From Patescibacteria group bacterium (GTDB lineage Bacteria > Patescibacteriota > Minisyncoccia > Phycocordibacterales > PALSA-1337): 32,710 nt of DNA. Shown piece by piece: positions 14,187-21,667 of this stretch. The stretch is taken from contig JAGXAG010000003.1 of the NCBI GenBank assembly GCA_018971685.1, forward strand, positions 88,366-121,075, read 5' to 3'. The position numbers and the translations under genes are program-made. Position 1 is the first letter of the stretch. Each line of letters begins with the position of its first letter. The notes under the pieces are model-generated. The model searched no databases and had not been told where the DNA came from. It saw only the letters and a program-made list of their open reading frames with translations.

Positions 14187-14877
14187 CTCTTTTTTTATGC
14201 TCGTTTCCGTCTTCTACTATCAAACCGTCTTTTATGTGAATAATGCGATCGGCGTGTTCGGCGACATCGCGTTCATGGGTGATAAGGACGATAGTGCGAC
14301 TCATTTCCTTATTTAGGCGCTGGAAAGTGCCCAGTACAATATTGCCGGTAGCGGTGTCGAGGTTGCCGGTTGGCTCGTCTGCCAGAATTATCGACGGCTT
14401 ATTGACCAAGGCGCGGGCGATAGCAACGCGCTGAATCTGGCCGCCAGAAAGCTGATTTGACTTATGATCGAATCGGTCTTCGGCAAGTCCGGCAGACAAA
14501 AGCGCGGAGCGGGCATCTTTGTCGCGTTCGTTTTCGGCCACATTGGCATAGACCAGAGGCAGTACGACATTCCTGAGAACGGTGGCGCGAGGCAGAAGGT
14601 TGAACGATTGGAAAACGAAACCGATTTTCTCGCGGCGTATCTTGGCAAGCTCGTCATCCGATAATTTCGATACATCCTCGCCGTCCAGAACATAAGTGCC
14701 CGAAGACGGTGTATCGAGGGCGCCTACAATATGCATTAAAGTTGATTTACCGGAGCCTGATGGGCCCATTATCGCCACAAATTCGCCGTCTTTGACAGTA
14801 AATGATACACCGCGCAAAGCATGCGTTTCGGTGTCGCCGGTTATATATGTCTTTGTGATATTTTTTACTTCGATCAT
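14176..14877 (-). CDS. MacB/LolD-type ABC transporter ATPase
   Basis: 233 aa. Walker [11 protein letters not shown]-loop [16 protein letters not shown], signature [15 protein letters not shown], Walker [13 protein letters not shown], and the H-loop [16 protein letters not shown]. The FNLLPR and ADEPTGNLD wording is diagnostic of the MacB/LolD/FtsE group. It partners the overlapping permease at 12945. A 32-nt perfect palindrome lies immediately upstream, between this gene and the adaptor. Confidence 0.93.
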   Translation of the reverse strand: MIEVKNITKTYITGDTETHALRGVSFTVKDGEFVAIMGPSGSGKSTLMHIVGALDTPSSGTYVLDGEDVSKLSDDELAKIRREKIGFVFQSFNLLPRATVLRNVVLPLVYANVAENERDKDARSALLSAGLAEDRFDHKSNQLSGGQIQRVAIARALVNKPSIILADEPTGNLDTATGNIVLGTFQRLNKEMSRTIVLITHERDVAEHADRIIHIKDGLIVEDGNEHKKRVVK

Positions 14878-14887
14878 AAAGATAACT

Positions 14888-14919
14888 TACGAGGTTAGTC
14901 CTCGAGGACTAACCTCGTA
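14888..14919. repeat. 32-nt perfect palindrome inside the MacAB-like operon
   Basis: Every base from 14888 to 14919 pairs with its mirror, centred on TCGA; as RNA it would fold into a stem of about 14 bp with a tetraloop. It fills the short gap between the adaptor stop (14925) and the ATPase start (14877), and lacks a U-tract in the reading direction. Likely an mRNA processing or stability hairpin, or a partial terminator setting the adaptor-to-ATPase ratio. Confidence 0.6.
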
Positions 14920-14924
14920 GTCGG

Positions 14925-16724
14925 TTATCCGCCTCTGACGGCTCTGAACACCGCGCCTCCGGCGGGACCGCCTCGATTGCCGCCAAAACTGTTCAATATA
15001 CTTGGCGCCGAAGTTGTCTGTGCGGCTGATCCTGATGTTGTACGCGTCACTACCCATTGGCCTACTTGTAGACCGGAGATAATTTCGGTATTCGAGTCGT
15101 CCGAATTGCCGACGGTGACTGTGACATTACGCGGCGCAGTTGCCGACGATATTGTGATGCCGGCCGATGTTCTGCTTGTTCCGGCTGCGCTCTGGCCGTA
15201 AAAAGTGTGTGTAGACGAACCGAATGATTGTGAACCGTTAAATTGCGATGTCGAGCTGGCTGATTCGCTTATATGATTGTCATAAGTTGTCGAACTTACA
15301 GCGTTATTGCGGATAATTGGCACCGGCAAAGCTGGTTTGTCGAACACTTGCACATAGTTTTGATTGCCCTGTGTTTTGATCGCGGTTGAAGGTACTACCA
15401 GCACACCCTTGTCTTCTTTGGTGATGATGGTCGCGTTTACACTCATACCCGGCAAAATTCTCGGATCGTCGGTATTTATAGCTATTTTTACATCGTAAGT
15501 TACTACGCCTTGGTTGACAGTGCCTACCAGGTCGACTTCAGAAACTGTTCCTGTAGCATTCAGGCCATTGATTGCGTCGAAAGTGATGTCTACCGGTTGG
15601 CCGGTTTTGACTTTTGCGGCGTCTATTTCATTCAATGAAATAGTGGCAATTTTCCGGTTACCTATGACAGTGGCGATGACAGTGCCATTGCCGGCTTGGT
15701 CATATACGCTGACAGGAATTCGTCCGACGATACCGTCAAATGGCGCGCGAATGAAATAATTATCATAAGTTTGCTGGGCCTGATCAACGGACAATTGTTG
15801 CGATTGTATATCGAGCGAGTCGGGGGCGGCTGTCAGGTTGGTAAGTGCATTTTGATCGCTCTGGATGGTATTTTGTGCCGAAAGCAAATTGGCAACATCG
15901 TTGTTGATCGTGTTAGACCAAGTGTTTATGCTGGTAGCCGCACTTGATGCCGTGCTGGTGAGATAGTCGGGTTGCACAGTAGTTATGAAAGTGACGGTAT
16001 TTTGTGCGTTTTGTAGGGTCGCGGCGACATCTTTGGCCATATTGTAAGTATCGGACAACAGTTGTTCGATGCTTGAAGTGGCACTTGTCCGGCTCATGTT
16101 CTTGTACTCCTCGATGACCACCGTGTATTCGGCGTTCGCTTTGTCATAGCTGGCGCCTGTCTGGTCGCGGTAAGTGCGCGCAGACGGTATAAGATATGAC
16201 GATTTCTGATCCGATAGGAAAGTGCCCTGGCTGTAAAGCATGTCTTTCATGCCAGATATAACCGCCGGCAAGTCTATAAAGGTCGACGATACGGTATTGA
16301 AGGCGCTTGAATATGATTGGGCAAGAATATTTTGTGCATTGGCGACATCCGTTGCCTTTGGTGACTCTATCAGTTTGGCATAAGCGATTTTCGCATTCTC
16401 TAGATTGTTCAAGGCCTGGGTATCGTCAATGGTCGCCAGCAATTGTCCCCGATTGACATGTTGCCCGACCGCCGCGTCTATCGTCTCGATTGTTCCGGAA
16501 ACTTGCGAAGTGACATCCAATTGGTCGGCCGCGGATACTTGGCCGGTGCCGGTCACGGTTTGGGTTACGGAACCTAGATGCGCGCGCGAGATCGTATATT
16601 GTGTCTCGGCATTGGCGTTGCCGACAGAACGGAAAACGAGATATACAATGACTGCGATCAATATAATCGCGAAAACAGATATTACTTTGTGCGCCCCGAG
16701 TATCTTTTTGATTCTGTTGAACAT
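14925..16724 (-). CDS. MacA/HlyD-type adaptor protein with long helical insert
   Basis: 599 aa, much longer than MacA (about 370 aa). N-terminal TM anchor (VISVFAIILIAVIVYLVF), first lipoyl half GTGQVSAADQLDVTSQVSGT, then a roughly 200-residue helical region (about 110-310) rich in Ala, Ser, Asn and Thr, second lipoyl half YFIRAPFDGIVGRIPV, beta-barrel DAAKVKTGQPVDITFDAI and membrane-proximal domain. The C-terminal 100 residues are a low-complexity Ser/Thr/Gly tail. It would bridge the ABC transporter and the cell wall. Second gene from the end of the regulatory half of the operon, 47 nt before the ATPase. Confidence 0.85.
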   Translation of the reverse strand: MFNRIKKILGAHKVISVFAIILIAVIVYLVFRSVGNANAETQYTISRAHLGSVTQTVTGTGQVSAADQLDVTSQVSGTIETIDAAVGQHVNRGQLLATIDDTQALNNLENAKIAYAKLIESPKATDVANAQNILAQSYSSAFNTVSSTFIDLPAVISGMKDMLYSQGTFLSDQKSSYLIPSARTYRDQTGASYDKANAEYTVVIEEYKNMSRTSATSSIEQLLSDTYNMAKDVAATLQNAQNTVTFITTVQPDYLTSTASSAATSINTWSNTINNDVANLLSAQNTIQSDQNALTNLTAAPDSLDIQSQQLSVDQAQQTYDNYFIRAPFDGIVGRIPVSVYDQAGNGTVIATVIGNRKIATISLNEIDAAKVKTGQPVDITFDAINGLNATGTVSEVDLVGTVNQGVVTYDVKIAINTDDPRILPGMSVNATIITKEDKGVLVVPSTAIKTQGNQNYVQVFDKPALPVPIIRNNAVSSTTYDNHISESASSTSQFNGSQSFGSSTHTFYGQSAAGTSRTSAGITISSATAPRNVTVTVGNSDDSNTEIISGLQVGQWVVTRTTSGSAAQTTSAPSILNSFGGNRGGPAGGAVFRAVRGG

Positions 16725-16728
16725 GTCT

Positions 16729-17214
16729 TTAGCGTGTTATTTTACTGCTTGGCATTGTTGATGACGCCAACGGTTGCGGCAATATGCGGATAAACGCGGC
16801 ATTTATACGACCTTTGCCGTCCGGTTCGCCGATAACAATGACCTGCTCGCCCGGTATAAGGTCGGTAGTCGAAGCCTCGGAGCGAAAATGGCGTATCGCG
16901 GTGCTGCCGCCGATAACGGCAATCCTCTCGACATTGCCTTGGTCTCTGATCATGATTGACGGCAACTGGACGGAAATGATTTTGCCTATGGCGCCGTGAG
17001 GATTGGAATCGTCGGTGTCATTCAGAAATGGCGCCAATGGCGATCGCGGCCAGCCGATCGAGTAATAATTGTTGTCGCGCTCAAAGCTGAATTTGGCGCG
17101 ATAATATCCGGCCGCCATACCGATTGAAAATATGACCATAAGTACCAAAAGCATCCCTAAAATTTTTAAGAGGCGCGCGTATCCGGACGATCCGAAGAAT
17201 TCTTTGTAATTCAT
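16729..17214 (-). CDS. Membrane-anchored DUF5666-like protein
   Basis: 161 aa. A single N-terminal TM helix (LLKILGMLLVLMVIFSIGMA) and an extracytoplasmic domain whose last 80 residues look like a small beta-barrel: GKIISVQLPSIMIRDQGNVE, IAVIGGSTAIRHF, PGEQVIVIGEPDGKGRINAAFIRI. That pattern of two strands, a 'T.i...' segment and 'G..V.V.G...dG...A..I.i' is characteristic of DUF5666 OB-like domains. Function unknown; the operon position between candidate anti-sigma and efflux adaptor suggests an envelope sensor or accessory subunit. Its stop is 5 nt from the adaptor start. Confidence 0.65.
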   Translation of the reverse strand: MNYKEFFGSSGYARLLKILGMLLVLMVIFSIGMAAGYYRAKFSFERDNNYYSIGWPRSPLAPFLNDTDDSNPHGAIGKIISVQLPSIMIRDQGNVERIAVIGGSTAIRHFRSEASTTDLIPGEQVIVIGEPDGKGRINAAFIRILPQPLASSTMPSSKITR

Positions 17215-17222
17215 TTTATTAT

Positions 17223-17645
17223 TTATGATACGGTTTTTGGACTGTGGTTTGAGAGGCCGTCAAATGACGCTACTAATGATCTCACCGAATAAACAAATAT
17301 AAGGACAATTGCTGTCAGCAAAGCGCTTTCCGCTATCGGCGCCGACTCGATGATCGACATTGCAAGCTCTTTCCAATATTGCAAAACTACAAGTCCGTCG
17401 GTCGACAACAGGGAAATATATTGGGTGAAGCCGGAATGGCTGGCGGCACCGAGCAGATAATCGATGGCAGGTATGAATGAAACAGATGCGGCAATGGCAA
17501 GCACTCCAAAAGTTACTGTGCTAAAGATTGCCTGTCTTCGTCTAGCCGTCGCGATGCGCACAAAAACAGCACTAATGATACGGTCTCGAGCGCCGTCGGC
17601 GGAATATGATTCGAAAATTTTGGAGTATGATTCTTTAGGATTCAT
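17223..17645 (-). CDS. Small membrane protein, candidate anti-sigma factor
   Basis: 140 aa. A cytoplasmic N-terminal part of about 40 residues containing a helix and a basic stretch (ARDRIISAVFVRIATARRRQ), followed by a TM segment (FSTVTFGVLAIAASVSFI), a loop, and a second TM segment near the C-terminus (ALLTAIVLIFVYSVRSLVAS). It directly follows the ECF sigma gene, the normal place for a membrane anti-sigma factor, but it lacks the H-x3-C-x2-C zinc motif of ZAS-type anti-sigmas, so the role is inferred from position and topology only. Confidence 0.55.
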   Translation of the reverse strand: MNPKESYSKIFESYSADGARDRIISAVFVRIATARRRQAIFSTVTFGVLAIAASVSFIPAIDYLLGAASHSGFTQYISLLSTDGLVVLQYWKELAMSIIESAPIAESALLTAIVLIFVYSVRSLVASFDGLSNHSPKTVS

Positions 17646-17731
17646 GGTAATTAGCTTTTGTCCAATGGATTTTTTCTCAAAAAACCTTAAAAAATCAGTA
17701 TAAATACGAACTTGATGGACTTAACGGTGCA

Positions 17732-18373
17732 TTACCGCAAATGGTGTTGCACCAGCCTTTCTCTCATCTTCAGCAAAGCGCGCCTATGCCAACTTTTTAC
17801 GGTATTCATCGGTTTTTTCAACACAACCGAGATCTCGTCGAATGTCATACCGTCACGATAGTGCATGATGAGTACTGCACCGTGGTCCGGGTGCAATACG
17901 CTCATGGCCTCGTCCAGCCGGTTGCCCAATTCTTGGTCGGCAAATACTTTATCCGGCAAAGGCTCCGGATCTTCGAGTGTATCCGCAAAATCTAGGTCAA
18001 CATCGTTATTGTCCAAATCCGAGAAACTAAACGCCCTTTTTTTCTTCAAGTGATCCAGGGCGGTATTGCGCGTTATGGCGTAGATCCACGGCCTGAATTT
18101 GCCGCCGGTTTTGAATCTCTGTATGTATTTCCACGCCTTGAAGAATGCATCCTGGGCTATATCCTCGGCATCTTCTTCATTCTTGGCATATTGGACCGCG
18201 AAATGGTACATGCTGGATGTATAACGGCGCATCAATTCGCTGAAAGCGCCATCATCTTTCTTTTTGCAGGCTTCGACCAGCGATTCATCATCCATTTGGC
18301 TGTATGTCAACCGCACATCTTCATTTGGCGGTATGGTGTTGTCTTTATCAGGCTTTACAGCATTTTTTGCCAT
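17732..18373 (-). CDS. ECF-type RNA polymerase sigma factor
   Basis: About 213 aa (ATG 18391 would add six residues). Region 2: AFSELMRRYTSSMYHFAVQY, NEEDAEDIAQDAFFKAWKYI, GKFRPWIYAITRNTALDHLKKK, the -10 recognition core. An acidic linker (DLDNNDVDLDFADTLEDPEP) follows. Region 4: VLHPDHGAVLIMHYRDGMTFDEISVVLKKPMNTVKSWHRRALLKMRERL, a helix-turn-helix for -35 contact. It heads a minus-strand operon with a candidate anti-sigma, a DUF5666-like protein and a MacAB-like exporter, which it probably controls along with itself. The His/Trp in KSWHRRALL replaces the more common Arg in the recognition helix. Confidence 0.93.
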   Translation of the reverse strand: MAKNAVKPDKDNTIPPNEDVRLTYSQMDDESLVEACKKKDDGAFSELMRRYTSSMYHFAVQYAKNEEDAEDIAQDAFFKAWKYIQRFKTGGKFRPWIYAITRNTALDHLKKKRAFSFSDLDNNDVDLDFADTLEDPEPLPDKVFADQELGNRLDEAMSVLHPDHGAVLIMHYRDGMTFDEISVVLKKPMNTVKSWHRRALLKMRERLVQHHLR

Positions 18374-18487
18374 GCTCCGTAAGCATAACAAAATAGTCTC
18401 ATTATTGCGATATTCTCGGTCAGTTTATTTGCGTGAATATTTGCCTGGCGAGGCGGCTCGTTCTGATTTTTCGAAGCGACATCGCAC

Positions 18488-19456
18488 TTATCGGATCTTG
18501 CAAGATGCTTTCAGTTCATTTATATCATCGGCTGTAAGCGTTTCGTTTGTTCCCTCATTCAAGTAATACATAATCGCTTTTGGATTGCTCACATGTTGTA
18601 AACCGAGTGCGTGGCCGAATTCGTGTTCCAGTACTCTTTGCAACTGACCCAGGTCGTTGAATTGGTAAATATTGATACGCTTTCCAGAAGAGTCCTCGAT
18701 ATATTCACCCTCGCTGAATTGTTCGCCGGTTGAAGCGCCAACGGTATTGTACGCCTTGACATTCAGGTTCAATTCGCCGACCAGGCGGTTCAGCACCGTC
18801 ACGACGGAATTCAAAGTGGTCACCAGTTCATTAAAGGTCTTTTGGCGATCGTTGATGTTTTGTGCCTCCGCATTCAACGCTAGCCGTGTTTTTTCCATGG
18901 CCTGGAATTGTGCCCGCGGTGCTCCGCCTTGGTTGTTCCAATAAGCGACATTCTGTTCATAAGCAGCTTTGTCGGCACTATAGGAGTCAGTGTCTTTTTG
19001 GATATCGGCTTTTTCGGCGGTATAGGTTGCATATAGGGAATCGTATCTGGTTTTGAGTGTGTCATAAGTCGACTTGTCATCCTTGATGACAATGCCGATC
19101 TTTGCCAATTGCGCCGTGGCTTGCTGGCGGTAATCGTAAACCAAATTTATTTTCAACGCGCCGTCGGGCGAGTATTCCAAGAGGTTTTTGCCTAACGCCG
19201 AATTCCATATGCCGGCGGCTTGATTTGCGGCATCGATGAATCGGGCCTTCGTTATGCCGAATCTGCCGTCGAAGCCTCCCAGTGAATATTTTATCGGCCG
19301 TGAACACGGTGCCGCCGGAAACAGTATTTCTTTGCCTTGAATGAAAGTCGCCGCCAATTGGGCGCGGTACTGGTAACCGGCGCCGGCCAGAACAGCTACG
19401 ATAATAAGATCGGCCATTAGCCGAACCGCCTTTTTGCGTGTGGACATGCCATTCAT
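18488..19456 (-). CDS. Matrixin-like zinc metalloprotease with coiled-coil insert
   Basis: 322 aa. N-terminal membrane anchor (LMADLIIVAVLAGAGYQY). The catalytic signature HEFGHALGLQH at 278-288 is the H-E-x2-H-x2-G-x2-H zinc site of matrixin/metzincin proteases, and the Met-turn is AIMYY (Met296). The N-terminal protease half begins around PIKYSLGGFDGRFGITKARF, containing the 'W' strand (AAGIWNSALG). Between these halves lies an inserted helical, coiled-coil-like segment of about 120 residues (roughly 125-245) that the usual matrixin domain lacks. Expected to cleave surface or neighbouring-cell proteins outside the membrane. A -10 element 7 nt before the ATG suggests a leaderless mRNA. Confidence 0.85.
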   Translation of the reverse strand: MNGMSTRKKAVRLMADLIIVAVLAGAGYQYRAQLAATFIQGKEILFPAAPCSRPIKYSLGGFDGRFGITKARFIDAANQAAGIWNSALGKNLLEYSPDGALKINLVYDYRQQATAQLAKIGIVIKDDKSTYDTLKTRYDSLYATYTAEKADIQKDTDSYSADKAAYEQNVAYWNNQGGAPRAQFQAMEKTRLALNAEAQNINDRQKTFNELVTTLNSVVTVLNRLVGELNLNVKAYNTVGASTGEQFSEGEYIEDSSGKRINIYQFNDLGQLQRVLEHEFGHALGLQHVSNPKAIMYYLNEGTNETLTADDINELKASCKIR

Positions 19457-19463
19457 AGATAAA

Positions 19464-19472
19464 ATTGTAGCA
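19464..19472 (-). promoter_or_regulatory. Extended -10 promoter of the metalloprotease gene
   Basis: On the minus strand TGCTACAAT, ending 7 nt before the ATG at 19456. Confidence 0.45.
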
Positions 19473-19496
19473 GATTATGCGGCAAATGTTTGGTTT

Positions 19497-20978
19497 TCAG
19501 TCTATGAACACTTCAGCTGTTTGTCCGGCTTGATGCCGTTTCAATCTGATCCACCACGCTCCGAATGATCCGATTATGACAACCGCCGCCGCCGCGAAGA
19601 AGACCGTGCCGTAAGCAGATATTTGCGCTTTCAAGGAGATAAGGCCGATCGCTTTGGTGATATCCGACGGATTGGCGGCATTGATGGAACTGTAGCGTGT
19701 TATGGCGATCGCTTTGTCATAAGTGGCGTTTTGCAGAAGCGTGCCGAAGATGGCGATGCCGAAAGCACCGGAAATATTCCGGACCAGGGCGAGAATGGAG
19801 GAAGCTACGCCGATCTCATCGTGCGGTACCACATTGGCGATGATCGAAGTGCGCTGAGGCATGCCGAGTCCCATGCTGAACGCCATGATCATAAGCGGCC
19901 AGATAATGTCCCATGAAGTCGACCGCGGATCCAGCCACGAGAAAAAGTAAAGAGCGACGCCGGACAAAAGCGTACTGCCGATAAGCACATACCTCGGTTC
20001 GACTTTGCCGATCATCTTGCCGCCGATTGGCGCCGCGGCGATCAGACAGAAAGCCATCGGTATGAATAAATATCCGGACTCTGTAGCATCAAGGCCGAGG
20101 AAAGTTTGCGCGAAGATCGGTATGAGGAAAATACTGCCCATCAGTCCCATGAATATGACGAAGTTATTTATGAGCGTGTTGTTGAAAATGCTGTTCCTGA
20201 AGAATTTGAAGTCGACGATCGGCTCCGGATGTTTTTTCTCTATAATAACGAACGCTACCAGGAACGCGATCATGACGGCGTAAGTAGAAACGCTGTTCAA
20301 GGACAGCCAGCCCCAGTCGAGGCCTTTGTCCAAGACCAAGACCAGTGATGCCAGAGCGCCGCCTAGGGTGGTCGCGCCCCACCAGTCGAAGACGACGGTT
20401 TTCTTTTCCGAGACCGATTCGTTGATGAAAGCCAGCGCCATGGCCAGGCCGATCAGGCCCACCGGCAGATTTACCAGGAACACCGATCGCCAGCCGAAAT
20501 TGTCGATGAGCGGTCCGCCGATCAGCGGCCCGAATACCGAAGCCGCCGCGAACGAAGATGACCAAATACCCAGAGCCTGTCCACGCGATTTCATATCCTT
20601 GAATGTGACCGCCAATATGGCCATAGCCGTGGGATAATCCGCCGAGCTCGCGACGGCTTGAATGACGCGGAATACGATCATCGACGATAAATTCCAGGCC
20701 AATCCGGCCAAAACCGATCCGCCGATGAATATGGTGAAGCCGAGCACATAGACTTTTTTGCGGCCGATGGTGTCGCCGAGCTTGCCCCAAATGGGCACGA
20801 AGACGGCGTTGGCCAATATATAAGCCGTGGCGATCCAGCCGGCGGCCGACACGGTGATGCCGAAGCTGTCTATCATCTTGGGCAAGGCCAAGTTGACGAT
20901 CGTTTGGTCGAGCCGGCCCAAGAAGGTGCCGACGATAACCGTCGCCAAGACCAGCCATTGTAACTTCGAATTATTCAC
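19497..20978 (-). CDS. DHA2-family MFS multidrug exporter (EmrB/QacA-like)
   Basis: 493 aa, 14 predicted membrane segments. N-terminal TM1 motif LGRLDQTIVNLALPKM is the DHA2 motif D1 (LDxTIVNVALP), motif A GKLGDTIGRKKVYVLG is complete, and motif C-like GPLIGGPLIDNFGWRSVFLVNLPVGL is the EmrB pattern. It should export small hydrophobic compounds by proton antiport. It overlaps the short HlyD adaptor gene by 4 nt and belongs to a three-gene operon with two adaptors. Substrate unknown. Confidence 0.93.
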   Translation of the reverse strand: MNNSKLQWLVLATVIVGTFLGRLDQTIVNLALPKMIDSFGITVSAAGWIATAYILANAVFVPIWGKLGDTIGRKKVYVLGFTIFIGGSVLAGLAWNLSSMIVFRVIQAVASSADYPTAMAILAVTFKDMKSRGQALGIWSSSFAAASVFGPLIGGPLIDNFGWRSVFLVNLPVGLIGLAMALAFINESVSEKKTVVFDWWGATTLGGALASLVLVLDKGLDWGWLSLNSVSTYAVMIAFLVAFVIIEKKHPEPIVDFKFFRNSIFNNTLINNFVIFMGLMGSIFLIPIFAQTFLGLDATESGYLFIPMAFCLIAAAPIGGKMIGKVEPRYVLIGSTLLSGVALYFFSWLDPRSTSWDIIWPLMIMAFSMGLGMPQRTSIIANVVPHDEIGVASSILALVRNISGAFGIAIFGTLLQNATYDKAIAITRYSSINAANPSDITKAIGLISLKAQISAYGTVFFAAAAVVIIGSFGAWWIRLKRHQAGQTAEVFID

Positions 20979-21655
20979 TGCTTGTATATCCAGACTTTGG
21001 CCGACATGCCGTTTTTCAGTTCCGGATATTCGATGGTGTTGAAGCGGATTTTGACATCAAATTGGTTGGTCGGCCGCTTGTCTGATATGTTGAATACGAT
21101 GTCGCCTTGCCTGGCGGTCGGACTGATCTCGTCCACGACGCCTTGGTAACTCTTTGAGCCGAAAGCGTCGACGGTGAAGATTGCTTGGTCGCCGATCTTT
21201 ATATCCGACAGACCTTTGTCTTCGTCTATGGTAGCAACCACGCGCAAAGTTCCGGGATCGACCTCTTTGACTATTACGGTCTGCGGAGAGACGAGACTGC
21301 CTATGGCCGTATTGGCATCGACTATTTCGCCGGCCGTTTTGGTCTTGAGCAATTCATTGCCCACTTGGGCCACGACCGTATTCGCCGGCACGACATCTCC
21401 GACATTTACGAATACCTTGTTCAATACGCCCGGAGCCGCGGGCATTATGGATGCAACCGGCGCTTCCACGACGGCGTTATCGGTATATATTCTTTGCGAA
21501 GAAATCGCCCAGTATATGATCCCGGCGGCACCGCCGAGGACGATCACTCCGACCAACATGGAAGTCACCCAGATGTTTTTGGTCAAGCGCCGGAACACGC
21601 TTTCTTTTGGTTTGTTTTCGGTTTCGATGCCGTTGTCTTTGTTTTCTTCAGCCAT
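20975..21655 (-). CDS. Short EmrA/HlyD-like adaptor lacking the helical hairpin
   Basis: 226 aa, against about 390 aa for EmrA. A cytoplasmic N-tail and TM helix (SMLVGVIVLGGAAGIIYWAI) precede YTDNAVVEAPVASIMPAAPG, the EmrA-type first lipoyl segment. The second lipoyl half (TKTAGEIVDANTAIGSLVSP) follows almost at once, so the coiled-coil hairpin that normally separates the halves is missing. The beta-barrel (KIGDQAIFTVDAFGSKSYQG, continuing VVDEISP) and C-terminal domain remain. It is translationally coupled to the MFS exporter (4-nt overlap). Likely a membrane-proximal clamp for EmrB-like protein. Confidence 0.82.
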   Translation of the reverse strand: MAEENKDNGIETENKPKESVFRRLTKNIWVTSMLVGVIVLGGAAGIIYWAISSQRIYTDNAVVEAPVASIMPAAPGVLNKVFVNVGDVVPANTVVAQVGNELLKTKTAGEIVDANTAIGSLVSPQTVIVKEVDPGTLRVVATIDEDKGLSDIKIGDQAIFTVDAFGSKSYQGVVDEISPTARQGDIVFNISDKRPTNQFDVKIRFNTIEYPELKNGMSAKVWIYKQ

Positions 21656-21667
21656 CTTGGTTTTGTG

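Noticed and set aside
20164-20958. 264-codon minus-strand frame inside the MFS gene
   Set aside because: Same strand, other frame, extremely Arg/His/Gly-rich; typical frame shadow of the exporter.
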